The position numbers and the translations under genes are program-made. A stretch of 64,000 nucleotides of DNA from Balaenoptera acutorostrata (Eukaryota > Chordata > Mammalia > Artiodactyla > Balaenopteridae): positions 26,806,236 to 26,870,235 of the forward strand of contig NC_080071.1 of assembly GCF_949987535.1 (NCBI RefSeq), given 5' to 3'. The notes beneath the pieces were generated by a model that had not been told where the DNA came from, searched no databases, and worked only from the letters and a program-made list of their open reading frames with translations. Positions 24,257 to 34,984 of this stretch are shown here, piece after piece. Every line of letters starts with the position of its first letter. Positions within the stretch are counted from its first letter, which is position 1.

Positions 24257-24728
24257 TGTGTTAGTTTGCTTGGGCTGCTATAAGTATCACACTGGGTAGC
24301 TCAGACCAACAGAAATTTATTGTCTCACAGTTCTGGAGGTTAGAACTCCTAAACTGAGGCGTCAGCAGGGTCATGCTCCTTCTGAAAACTGTAGGGATCC
24401 TCCCTTGTGTCTTTCAAGCTTCTGGTAGCCCAGACATTCCTTGTGACAGTATAACTCCAATCTCTGTCTCTGGTCTTTCCGTAGTGTTCTCCCTGCATCT
24501 CTTCACATTGTCTTCCCTCTGTGCACACCTGTCTCTGTGTCCAAATTTCTCCTTTTTATAATGACACAAGTCATTTTGGATTAGGGTTGACCCTAATGAC
24601 TTCATTTTAACTTGCTCACCTATATAAAGACCTTATTTCCAAATAAGGGCATATTTTGAGTCACTGGAGATTAGGATTTCAACATATTTCTTTTCTGAAT
24701 GTGTGTGGAAACAATTGAACTCATAACA
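24257..24728 (-). mobile_element. solo LTR, MLT1-type (ERVL-MaLR)
   Basis: On the + strand it runs from 'tgtgttagtttgcttgggct' through 'cagaaatttattgtctcaca' and 'ccctaatgacttcatttta' to 'ttgaactcataaca', which is the reverse complement of an MLT1-like LTR with TG...CA ends. No internal retroviral region lies on either side, so it is a solo LTR left by recombination. It is diverged, and no clean 5-bp duplication was visible. Confidence 0.85.
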
Positions 24729-25070
24729 CTTAGATTAAGACCTTTGATTTTTTTTTATTTATTTTTTAAAATATCTTTATTGGAGTATAATTGCTTTACA
24801 ATGGTGTGTTAGTTTCTGCTTTATAACAAACTGAATAAGTTCTACATATACATATATCCCCATATCTCTTCCCTCTTGCGTCTCCCTCCCTCCCACCCTC
24901 CCAATCCCACCCCTCTAGGTGGTCACAAAGCACTGAGCTGATCTCCCTGTGCTATGCGGCTGCTTCCCGCTAGCTAGCTATTTTACATTTGGTAGTGTAT
25001 ATATGTCTGTGCCACTCTCTCACTTTGTCCCAGCTTACCCTTCCCCCTCCCCGTATCCTCAGTCCGTTCT

Positions 25071-28000
25071 CTAGTAGGTCTGCGTGTTTATTACCGTCTT
25101 GCCCCTAGGTTCTTCATGACCATTTTTTTTGGTTTTATAGATTCCATATATACGTGTTAGCATACGGTATTTGTTTTTCTCTTTCTGACTTACTTCACTC
25201 TGTATGACAGACTCTAGGTCCATCCACCTCACTACAAATAACTCAATTTCATTTCTTTTTATGGCTGAGTAATATTCCATTGTATATATGTGCCACATCT
25301 TCTTCATCCATTCACCTGTCGATGGACACTTAGGTTGCTTCCATGTCCTGGCTATTGTAAATAGAGCTTCAGTGAACATTGTGGTACATGACTCTTTTAG
25401 AATTATGGTTCTCTCAGGGTATATGCCCAGTAGTGGGATTGCTGGGTCATATGGTAGTAGTTTTAGTTTTTTTAAGGGACCTCCATACGGTTCTCCATAG
25501 TGGCTCTATAAATTTACATTCACACCAACAGTGCAAGAGGGTTCCCCTTTCTCCACCCTCTCTCCAGCATTTGTTGTTTGTAGATTTTTTGATGATGGCC
25601 ATTCTGACCGGTGTGAGATGATATCTCATTGTAGTTTTGATTTGCATTTCTCTAATGATTAATGATGTTGAGCATTCTTTCATGTGTTTGTTGGCAATCT
25701 GTATATCTTCATTGGAGAAATGTCTATTTAGGTCTTCTGCCCATTTTTGGATTGGGTTTTTTGTTTTTTTGATATTGAGCTGCATCAGCTGCTTGTAAAT
25801 TTTGGAGATTAATCCTTTGTCAGTTGCTTCATTTGCAAATATTTTCTCCCATTCTGAGGGCTGTCTTTTCGTCTTGTTTATGGTTTCCTTTGCTGTGCAA
25901 AAGCTTTGAAGTTTCATTAGGTCCCATTTGTTTATTTTTGTTTTTATTTCCCTTTCTGTAGGAGGGGGGTCAAAAAGGATCTTGCTGTGATTTGTGTCAT
26001 AGAGTGTTCTGCCTATGTTTTCCTCTCAGAGTTTTATAGTGTCTGGTCTTACATTTAGGTCTTTAATTCATTTTGAGTTTATTTTTGTGCATGGTGTTAG
26101 GGAGTGTTCTAATTTCATTCTTTTACATGTAGCTGTCCAGTTTTCCCAGCACCACTTATTGAAGAGGCTGTCTTTTCTCCACTGTATATCCTTGCCTCCT
26201 TTATCAAAGATAAGGTGACCATATGTGCGTAGGTTTATCTCTGGGCTTTCTGTTCTGTTCCATTGATCTATATTTCTGTTTTTGTACCAGTACCATACTG
26301 TCTTGATTACTGTAGCTTTGTAGTATAGTCCAAAGTCAGAGAGCCTGATTCCTCCAGCTCCGTTTTCCTTCCTCAAGGTTGCTTTGGCTATTTGGGGTCT
26401 TTTTTGTTGCCATACAAATTGTGCAATTTTTTGTTCTAGTTCTGTGAAAAATGTCAGTGGTAGTTTGATAGGGATTGCATTGAATCTGTAGATTGCTTTG
26501 GGTAGTATAGTCATTTTCACAATGTTGATTCTTCCAATCCAAGAACATGGTATATCTCTCCATCTGTTTGTATCATCTTTAATTTCCTTCATCAGTGTCT
26601 TATAGTTTTCTGCATGCAGGTCTTTTGTCTCCTTAGGTAGGTTTATTCCTAGGTATTTTATTCTTTTTGTTGCATGGTGAAGTGGAGTGTTTCCTTAATT
26701 TCTCTTTCAGGTTTTTCATCATTAGTGTATAGGAATGCAAGAGATTTCTGTGCATTAATTTTGTATCCTGCTACTCTACCACATTCATTGATTAGCTCTA
26801 GTAGTTTTCTGGTAGCATCTTTAGGATTCTCTATGTATAGTATCATGTCATCTGCAAACAGTGACAGCTTTACTTCTTCTTTTCCGATTTGGATTCCTTT
26901 TATTTATTTTTCTTCTCTGATTGCTGTGGCTAAAACTTCCAAAACTATGTTGCATAATGGTGAGAGTGGGCAACCTTGTCTTGTTCCTGATCTTAGTGGA
27001 AATGGTTTCAGCTTTTCACCATTGAGGCCAATGTTGGCTGTGGGTTTGTCATATATGACCTTTATTATGTTGAGGTAAGTTCCCTCTATGCCTACTTTCT
27101 GGAGGGTTTTTATCACAAATGGGTGTTGAATTTTGTCGAAAGCTTTCTCTGCATCTATTGAGATGCTCATATGGTTTTTCGCCTTCAGTTTGTTAACATG
27201 GTGTATCACCTTGATTGATTTGTGTATATTGAAGAATCCTTGCATTCCTGGGATAAACCCCACTTGATCATGGTGTATGATCCTTTTAATGTGCTGTTGG
27301 ATTCTGTTTGCTAGTATTTTGTTGAGGATTTTTGCATCTATGTTCATCAGTGATATTGGCCTGTAGTTTTCTTTCTTTGTGACATCTTTGTCTGGTTTTG
27401 GTATCAGGGTGATGGTGGCCTCGTAGAATGAGTTGGGGAGTGTTCCTCCCTCTCCTATATTTTGGAAGCGTTTGAGAAGGATAGGTGTGAGCTCTTCTCT
27501 AAATGTTTGATAGAATTCGCCTGTGAAGCCATCTGGTCCTGGGCTTTTGTTTGTTGGAAGATTTTTAATCACAGTTTCAATTTCAGTGCTTGTGATTGAT
27601 CTGTTCATATTTTCTATTTCTTCCTGGTTCAGTCTCAGAAGGTTGTGCATTTCTCAGAATTTTTCCATTTCTTCCAGGTTGTCCATTTTATTGGCATATA
27701 GTTGCTTGTAGTAATCTCTCATGATCCATTGTATTTCTGCAGTGTCAGTTGTTACTTCTCCTTTTTCATTTCTAATTCTATTGATTTGAGTCTTCTCCCT
27801 TTTTTTCTTGATGAGTCTGGCTAATGGTTTATCAATTTTGTTTATCTTCTCAAAGAACCAGCTTTTAGTTTTATTGATCTTTGCTATTGTTTCCTTCATT
27901 TCTTTTTCATTTATTTCTGATCTGATCTTTATGATTTCTTTCCTTCTGCTAACTTTGGGGTTTTTTTGTTCTTCTTTCTGTAATTGCTTTAGGTGTAAGG

Positions 28001-29190
28001 TTAGGTTGTTTATTTGAGATGTTTCTTCTTAAGGTAGGATTGTATTGCTATAAATTTCCCTCTTAGAAGTGCTTTTGCTGCATCCCATAGGTTTTGCGTC
28101 ATCGTGTTTTCATTGTCATTTGTTTCTAGGTCTTTTTTGATTTCCTCTTTGATTTCTTCAGTGATCTCTTCGTTATTAAATAGTGTATTGTTTAGCCTCC
28201 ATGTGTTTGTATTTTTTACAGATTTTTTCCTGTAATTGATATCTAGTCTCATAGCGTTGCAGTAGGAAAAGATACTTGATACAATTTCAGTTTTCTTAAA
28301 TTTACCAAGGCTTGATTTGTGACCCAAGATATGATCTATCCTGGAGAATATTCCATGAGCACTTGAGGAGAAAGTGTATTCTATTGTTTTTGTATGGAAT
28401 GTCCTATAAATATCAATTAAGTCCATCTTGTTGTTTTTTTTTTTTAAAGCACAAACTTGGTTTTTTTTTTTTTTAAAGTATTTGTATATTTATTTATTTA
28501 TGGCTGTGTTGGGTCTTCATTTCTGTGCGAGGGCTTTCTCTAGTTGTGGCAAGCGGGGGCCACTCTTCATCACGGTGCATGGGCCTCTCAATATCGCGGC
28601 CTCTCTTGTTGCGGAGCACAGGCTCCAGATGCGCAGACTCAGTAATTGTGGCTCACGGGCCCAGCTGCTCCGCGGCACGTGGAATCTTCCCAGACCAGGG
28701 CTCGAACCCGTGTCCCCTGCATTGGCAGGCAGATTCTCAACCACTGCGCCACCAGGGAAGCCCAAGTCCATCTTGTTTAATGTATCATTTAAAGCTTGTG
28801 TTTCCTTATTTATTTTCATTTTGGATGATCTGTCCATTGTTGAAAGTGGGGTGTTAAAGTCCCCTACTATGATTGTGTTACTGTCGATTTCCTCTTTTAT
28901 GGCTGTTAGTAGTTGCCTTAGGTACTGAGGTGCTCCTTTGTTGGGTGTATAAATATTTACAATTGTTATATCTTCTTCTTGGATTGATCCCTTGATCATT
29001 ATGTAGTGTCCTTCTTTGTCTCTTGTAATAGTCTTTGTTTTAAAGTCTATTTTGTCTGATATGAGAATTGCTACTCCAGCTTTCTTTTGAGTTCCATTTG
29101 CATGGAATATCTTTTTCCATCCCTTCACTTTCAGTCTGTATGTGTCCCTAGGTCTGAAGTGGGTCTCTTGTAGACAGCATAAACATGGGC
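25071..29190 (-). pseudogene. L1 ORF2p relic (endonuclease part, RT, C-terminus)
   Basis: ORF2p provides endonuclease and reverse transcriptase for L1. Here it survives as open pieces on the minus strand. At 28,764-29,128 is the endonuclease part with NIYTPN and VGDFNTP. At 28,010-28,426 is the end of the endonuclease, with SRIDHILGHK. At 26,904-27,650 are RT blocks with [19 protein letters not shown] and [10 protein letters not shown]. The RT active-site FADD lies at 26,847-26,858, followed by further pieces at 26,658-26,846, 26,068-26,592 and 25,447-25,917, and by the C-terminus at 25,071-25,379 with WKQPKCPS. Stops and frameshifts separate the pieces. The N-terminal part of the endonuclease is missing because of the 5' truncation. 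Confidence 0.93.
28433..28763 (-). repeat. CHR-2-type SINE nested in L1 copy A
   Basis: Antisense copy with the T-run at the left and the tRNA head 'gccaccagggaagccc' at the right, flanked by a perfect 14-bp duplication AAGTCCATCTTGTT (28,419-28,432 and 28,764-28,777). It lies in the same direction as the host L1 and in the ORF2 endonuclease region. A frame on the minus strand runs from L1 endonuclease sequence straight into the SINE (28,517-29,128). Confidence 0.95.
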
Positions 29191-29360
29191 GATTAAGACC
29201 TTTTAAATTTGAAACACAAGAATCTGATGATTCTTTTTTCTGTTTCCCATGACAATTCCACTTAGGGAATAATAGCCTTGATATCTGGCCAGAATTTTGG
29301 GGGAGGGCTGCAGGAAGAGCCTCTGGTAATAGTGAAGAAATTTAATAACAACAATTTAAA

Positions 29361-29490
29361 AAATATTTACTTAGTACTATGTGCCAGATGTTGTTTTATG
29401 CATTTTGCATATATTCATTTAACCCTCACCCATAGAGGGTATTATTACTTGTATTTTACGGGTAAAACAATGAAATATCGAAGGAAGTAA
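29361..29490 (-). repeat. MIR SINE fragment
   Basis: 'ttacttagtactatgtgcca', 'tcatttaaccctcaccc' and 'attattacttgtattttac' match the reverse-complement MIR 3' half. Confidence 0.7.
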
Positions 29491-29922
29491 AAGCACATCA
29501 GTTAGTACTTCACATATCTTAACCACACAGGCAGTTATAATCTAGTAAGATAACTGCTGTGATACAAATATGCACCAAGTGCTCGAGGAGCATAAAGAAA
29601 ATGAACTTCTACTAATTTAGACCACTGCTACTCACAAATTCAGTGAAAATTCAAGACGATTTACCGTTTTGCTGTGTAAGTTTTCTGTCATAAGATATTT
29701 CTATTTTCTAGGAACTTTTACCTTTTTCTCTTGTCCCAGCCAAATTATCCCTTCACTAAATGCTCATTAACTCTGCCAGTCCTTAGCGCTCCATACTAAT
29801 TTCTCCACTAGTAATGATACTTAGAAGTATATTCATTCTGATGCCCACTTTTGGGTATCCATATGCTCAAGAGAGTTCCTGGTAGTGTTTTCTGGGGAAC
29901 TGATTTTTTTAGGTGATTCTAG

Positions 29923-29942
29923 GCTGTGTGTGTGTGTGTGTG
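29923..29942 (+). repeat. (GT)n microsatellite
   Basis: About nine to ten GT units. Confidence 0.85.
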
Positions 29943-30479
29943 CCTTAAAGTATAAACTATTCTTAGGACAGTGAGGGAAAATTATCATGGAATGAAATTG
30001 GGGGAAGAAAAAGAAAAGCAATTAAGTTCTATAACAAATAAACAAATGGAATTATAACAAATTTAACAGAATTATGTAATTATAATAAGTATGAATTATA
30101 CTAAATTTAACAGATAGAATTCATACGTTATCATGGAAATATTTGTCTTATCTGATTCACATAGCCATTGCTAATATTTTTAATTCCTCCACTAGATCTG
30201 TCAATGAGTAACAATTATTATTCCAAATATCCAAACCTGATTTAGCAATTCTCTTTTAAAGTTTCCTAGATATCTCCCTCTCATTACCTTCCTCCCCTAC
30301 CTTACTATTTGGAATGGTGGTTCCCTGGGCCTAGACCAAACATAAAAACTAGTAAATTTGAAAAGTCAAGACAATGCATGGAGCTAAGATAAATATGTGA
30401 ATACTATATTTAATATCCTAGATGCATCTATGAAGTGAGAGTAGGATACCTTGGGGGAATAATAAAATATATAAAGAGC

Positions 30480-30990
30480 TCTCATAAATTATATATATCA
30501 TAGATAAAGCAGGGGAAAATCATTCGACAGTTTGGAAGAAAATAAAGACATCTTTTAGAAAGTTGAACAAAACACAAAGATATAAAAATGTGATAGAAAA
30601 AAAAAAGTTAGAGTATCAGTCCCTAAAGTAAAATACCAAGTAGATATAGTACAAGACAAATTTCCAGAAATGAAAAGGCTCACCAAATGTTCACTTGATG
30701 AAAAAGAACACACATTGAGATGCATTATAAAATTTCAAAACATCAAAGATAAAAAGAACAAACAAGAATCAGATCACCATCAGACTTATTAACAATAACT
30801 GTTGGTAAGAAGCAAGGAAGAGAGGCCATCAAAACATGTAGGGATATAGTTTTATTCCCAGCCAAGCTGAAAAATCAAATAGATCTTGTATGAGAAGCAA
30901 AAAAAAGGTATTTCTGATTATGTAAACTCTGAAATTTTAACCCCTCTATATCCTTTTTTAATAAGTTATTTAAACATACACTCCAGCCAA
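30480..30990 (+). repeat. ancient L1 ORF1- or HAL1-like fragment
   Basis: A-rich sense text such as 'tttccagaaatgaaaaggct', 'gaacacacattgagatgcat', 'aaatttcaaaacatcaaaga' and 'gccaagctgaaaaatcaaat' resembles the ORF1 end of very old L1 or HAL1 elements. No open frame is left. Boundaries and family are uncertain. Confidence 0.45.
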
Positions 30991-31011
30991 GAAAGGAAAA
31001 AAAAGAGGGAG

Positions 31012-31085
31012 GGAAGAGAGGAAGGAAGGAAGGAAAGAAGGAAGGAAGGAAGGAAGGAAGGAAGGAAGGAAGGAAGGAAGGAAGG
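31012..31085 (+). repeat. (GGAA)n microsatellite
   Basis: About 16 GAAG units at 31,021-31,085 with one interruption near 31,033, giving about 12 perfect tandem units. The purine-rich strand is +. GGAA arrays can bind ETS factors; here this is only a sequence observation. Confidence 0.92.
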
Positions 31086-31261
31086 TCAAGGAAGAGGAAG
31101 ACATGACATCCAGAAAACATCCATGAATCTGCCTAGTTGGGTAAGAATATCCTATCCCAGGATAACATTTTTGTGGAGGCTGAAAATGCTATTAGTCCAC
31201 ATTGTAAGATGGAAACAAAGGAACATCCACAAAAGAAACCTAATTTAATTATCCAACATAA

Positions 31262-31695
31262 ATGGGATGATTAATTCCTTTTTGTTAGCCTGTTGATGTG
31301 ATGGATTGCATTAACCGTTTTTTTTTTTAATGCTTTTTTATTGTGGTAAAAGTCACATAATATAAAACATACTATTTTAACCATATTTAACCATACAGTT
31401 CAGTGGCACTAAGTGCATTCGCATTGTTGTGCAACTCTCACCATCATCCATCTCCCAAATTTTTCACTTTCCTAAACTGAAACTCTGTCCCCTTTAAACA
31501 TTAACTCTCCATTCGCCCTCCCCCCCCCACCCCCCGGCCCCTGGCATCTACCAATGTACTTTGTGACTCCATGAATTTGACTATTCTGGGTACCCCATAT
31601 AAGTGGAATCAAACAGTATTTGTCTGCACCTAATATATATTGGAATACATTTTGCATTAATTGATTTTTGAATGTTGAACCAATCTGGACCACAT
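31262..31695 (-). repeat. old L1 ORF2 fragment split by a younger L1 end
   Basis: 'tagcctgttgatgtgatgga' on the left and 'ttgatttttgaatgttgaac' on the right are adjoining text in antisense L1 ORF2 (RT region). They are separated by the insertion at 31,315-31,651. Confidence 0.7.
31315..31651 (-). repeat. L1M 3' end nested in older L1
   Basis: Starts with a T-run and 'ttattgtggtaaaagtcaca', then 'ttaaccatacagttcagtgg', and ends in 'ccccatataagtggaatcaa': antisense old-L1 3' UTR. It is flanked by a perfect 9-bp duplication TTGCATTAA (31,306-31,314 and 31,652-31,660). A C-rich run lies at about 31,520-31,540. Confidence 0.85.
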
Positions 31696-31699
31696 TTTA

Positions 31700-32384
31700 A
31701 TGACTGGTTTGAACAAAGTGAGGAAAAAAAAGGATAATTATTGTGGCAATATACCTCATAGCAAAGAGAAAATAAATGAATATCCACGAAGAAACCTTTA
31801 CCTTTTGTTTCTAAAGAAATTCTTTTATGTGGGCAGGGTTTATCATTTTAAATACAAAAAAGAAAAAGGAAAAGTGACCAGAAGGGTGATATCATTTTCT
31901 ATAATTCTAAGCTTCATTGTGGCTTTTGGACTTTCCTTCTGCAGATGGAATGACAGATGACCTTCAGGTCTTCAGGAAGTGGATCTTGAGGTTTAGGTGA
32001 AATAGATACTAGCTACAAATATAGGGCTTCTGGAACCTCAATGGTATCTGACCATGCTTTGTAAACATATTATCTGTGCATATTAACTGTGCATAAATCA
32101 CAAAAATTCAGAGTAGAATAGAGCTGTAACCTCCAGTTAGGACCTTTGAGTTGGTCTCTATTCCTTCAGCCTCTAGTTCCTCGAGATCTTTGGAAACATT
32201 GTGGGTGGAACTATAACTTTACTTGGCTCTAATTTGATATCATAAGCATCATAGCCAAATAATGCTTTTTCATAATATCTATAAACTTCATGAAAAAATT
32301 CACAGACACAAGCCTCATTTTCCTGTTTCCTAGACCATTATTTTCAAAACAGTGTTTAGAGGAACACTCTTGTCCTGCTGGTAC
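31700..32384. other. unique DNA, nothing recognised
   Basis: No supported feature. Confidence 0.4.
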
Positions 32385-32505
32385 TACTCTATACCCACCA
32401 GAATGGCTAAAATTTTAAGAGGCTGCTAATACTAGTGTATTATAGCAGTATATGATCCACAGTATATGAGTGTAAACTCTCATATACTGCTGATCAGAAT
32501 GTAAA

Positions 32506-33335
32506 TTATTGTAGATTTTTGGCTTGTGTTTCCCATGAGGTTTTGAGATAGCAGTCTATATATGTACAAGATTGTTTTAAGTTCCTGGTCTCTTAATTTC
32601 TAATGCATTTCCAATATCCTACATTTGTACTCTCCTCATGAGTTCTGGTTTTGATATCATATTTATGTGTGGATGATTTCCTACCTTTACTTTATGTTTG
32701 CCTTTACTGATGAGCTTTCCCATTCATAATTTTCGTGATTCTAGTTGTGGCCTTTCTTTTCCACCTAGAGAAATTCCTTTAGGATTTGTTGTAAAGCTGG
32801 TTTGGTGGTGCTGAAGTCTGTTAGCTTTTTCTTGTCTGTAAAGCTTTTGGTTTTCTCCTTCAAATCTGAATGCGAGCCTTGTTGGGTAGAGTATTCTCGG
32901 TTGTAGGTTTTTCCCTTTCATCACTTGAAATATATCATGCCACTCCCTTCTGGCCTGCAGAGTTTCTGCTGAAAAATCAGCTGATAACCTTATGGGCATT
33001 ACCTTGTATGTTATTTGTTGCTTTTCCCTTGCTGCTTTTATTTATTTTTTATTTTTTTTAACATCTTTATTGGAGTATAATTGCTTTACAATGGTGTGTT
33101 AGTTTCTGCTTTATAACAAAGTGAATCAGTTATACATATACATATGTCCCCATATCTCTTCCCTCTTGCTCCCTTGCTGCTTTTAATATGTTTTCTTTGT
33201 CTTTAATTTTTGTCAGTTTGATTAATATGTGTATTGGCATGTTCCTCCTTGGGTTTGTCTTGTATGGGACTCTATGCTTCCTGGACTTGAGTGTTTCTTT
33301 TCTCAGGTTAAGGAAGTTTTCGGCTATAATCTTGT
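32506..33335 (-). repeat. internal L1 piece (ORF1 3' part and inter-ORF spacer) fused to U6
   Basis: On the minus strand this runs from the middle of ORF1, through the ORF1p C-terminal domain (frame 32,724-32,999 with ADFSAETLQARREW and KNLQPR), into the ORF1-ORF2 spacer, and stops near 32,506. It has no ORF2, no 3' UTR and no obvious A-tail. The upstream (5') end joins directly to the 3' end of a U6 copy. A short L1 3' end later inserted at 33,041-33,170. Confidence 0.85.
33041..33170 (-). repeat. 130-bp L1 3' end insertion
   Basis: The T-rich left end, 'acatctttattggagtataa' and 'tgtgttagtttctgctttat' are the antisense L1 3' terminus. A perfect 15-bp duplication CCCTTGCTGCTTTTA (33,026-33,040 and 33,171-33,185) flanks it. 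It is a severely 5'-truncated insertion, of the same 3' UTR type as L1 copies A and B. Confidence 0.95.
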
Positions 33336-33412
33336 AAAAATACGGAACACTTCACAAATTTGCATGTCATCCTTGCACAGGGGCCATGCTAATCTTCTCT
33401 GTATTGTTCCAT

Positions 33413-33442
<30 letters not shown>
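33336..33442 (-). pseudogene. full-length U6 snRNA retropseudogene
   Basis: The minus strand reads 'gtgcttgcttcggcagcaca', continues through 'gaagattagcatggcccctg' and 'aaggatgaca', and ends in 'gtattttt': all 107 nt of U6 including the terminal U-run. Differences from canonical U6 are mostly C-to-T or G-to-A at CpG sites, as expected for methylated non-functional DNA. No U6 promoter (PSE/TATA) is expected or seen upstream, because the upstream DNA is old L1. U6 normally acts in the spliceosome core; this copy is not expected to be expressed. Confidence 0.95.
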
Positions 33443-33443
<1 letters not shown>

Positions 33444-33990
33444 AAAGCTAAAGCTGAGCATAAGCATACCCTGCACACTAATGAGTTCTGCTCTTAGGTA
33501 CATACTTGATAGACATGTGTGCAGGTATACAAGAATGTCTGTAGCAACATGAGCGAAAACAGTTCCAACAAGAAAGAATCCAAAGAGCCATCAATAGGAG
33601 AATGGATAAAAGAATTACGGTATGTTCTTGATCTATAATACTGTACAGAGATGAAAATGAAAGAACCACAGCAACTCCCTGAAACCTAATGAATTTCACA
33701 AATATAACATTGAGCAGAAAGACGGTAGACACACATAAACAAAACATTTTGATTCTTATTATTACAGTTAAAAACAGGTAAAATGAACACTAATATTAGA
33801 AGGAAGAATAGTGAATCCTCTTGAGATAACGTAATCTTTGGCAAGGATTAGTTGAGACTGGGGCCATTCTGGAGGCTGGTAGATCCTGTTTTTTGACCTT
33901 GGTGGCAGTAACACAAGAATTCACTTCATAATAATTCATTGAGCCAGACATTTATGTGTGATATACTGAAATTAAAAAAAAAAGATACAT

Positions 33991-34984
33991 CAAGTGTTTG
34001 ACAGCTGTCATGTCTCAGGGGAAGAAGGGAATGAAGGATAAATGTATGAATATTTCAGGATTTGCTCTGTATATTTCTGTTCTGTTTGAACCTTGTACAA
34101 ATTATATATGTGTGCATTAGTAGTGCAATTTAAAAATACATTTAAAATATTAAAAATACACTAAATGTGTACCTTCATACTGTTTATATTTATTTATTCC
34201 TCAGTTGTTCCCTTTTAGAGTTGAGTTTAGAGTAGATCTTTCTGCTATTCAAAGAGATCCTGGAATATGTCTTTTTCCAAAAGGCCTTATTCATGCTGAT
34301 ACTCAGCTTCCATGCTTCTGTCTTTAGTCACCCTAATAGTAAAGTTACCTACCACTGTGCTTGTGTTTATTTTTATTAATTATTATTATTTTATCAAAAC
34401 GTAAATTAATTTACATTTTGTTTTCTGTCCCTTTACACCTCTGTAGTCCATTTTAGATCAGAATCTCCTGCTGATAGATACTGACACAAACTCACTTTTG
34501 CCCAGTGCTTGATATATAAGGTGTTGTAAATTATACAAAGGAATAATTTCTTTGTTCTGAAAGAAAATAATGAAATACTTTCATCTGGTCCATCTTTTTT
34601 TCTTTATAATGTCTCTAAAAGTTGAGAAGTGTAGATACTTTTCACATCTTTTAGCTGAGAAAAATTGGTACAGAAAGACAAAAATTACATGGTGGTAAAA
34701 ATTGGTCTAAAAAACAGGATTATTGTCAGTTTCAAGTCTACTCAGTAGACAATGTGATTTTATATCAAGGACTCAAATATTCCAGATATAACAGCTGTCA
34801 AAATATTACTTAGGTGTGCTTCAGTTCAGGAATATTAAAATATTTTTTATCTTTATTATAAAAGAATAATGCAGTAAAAAATTCTTCATTTCCAGGTGGT
34901 TTCCAAATATAGATTACCCTCCATGTTGTCACTATACAGCTATGTAATTACAATTTTCTAAAAGTATCTTGGGCCACTATGCCA
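33991..34984. other. AT-rich unique DNA, nothing recognised
   Basis: No supported feature. Confidence 0.4.

Larger units (their letters stand above)
24746..29190 (-). mobile_element. L1 copy A, 5'-truncated, 4.4 kb
   Basis: Reading the minus strand from 29,190: it starts inside the ORF2 endonuclease region, passes the reverse transcriptase and C-terminal parts, and ends with the 3' UTR and A-tail at 24,746. A perfect 13-bp target-site duplication GATTAAGACCTTT (24,733-24,745 and 29,191-29,203) proves a standard target-primed insertion. A CHR SINE (28,433-28,763) inserted later. ORF2 is broken by stops and frameshifts, so the element is dead. Confidence 0.95.
29204..30349. other. unique DNA with a MIR and a GT repeat
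   Basis: Beyond the MIR at 29,361 and the GT repeat at 29,923, nothing was recognised. Confidence 0.45.
32385..33990 (+). repeat. old L1 ORF2/3' end, interrupted
   Basis: Sense text of an old L1: 'acccaccagaatggctaaaa' and 'gctgatcagaatgtaaatt' on the left, then after the insertion 'agctaaagctgagcataagc', 'gtatacaagaatgtctgtag', 'gccatcaataggagaatgga' and the 3' UTR 'aattcattgagccagacatt' with an A-run at about 33,973-33,984. The insertion at about 32,506-33,442 splits it. Confidence 0.75.

Noticed and set aside
24257..29190. LTR plus following sequence as one endogenous retrovirus
   Set aside because: The sequence after the LTR is an L1 with its own 13-bp duplication; there is no gag, pol or env next to the LTR.
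30886..31248. 120-codon open frame rich in Gly, Arg, Lys and Glu
   Set aside because: The repetitive part is a translation of the GGAA microsatellite.
33336..33442. functional U6 snRNA gene
   Set aside because: CpG decay at several sites, no PSE/TATA expected upstream, and direct fusion to L1 show that it is a retrocopy.
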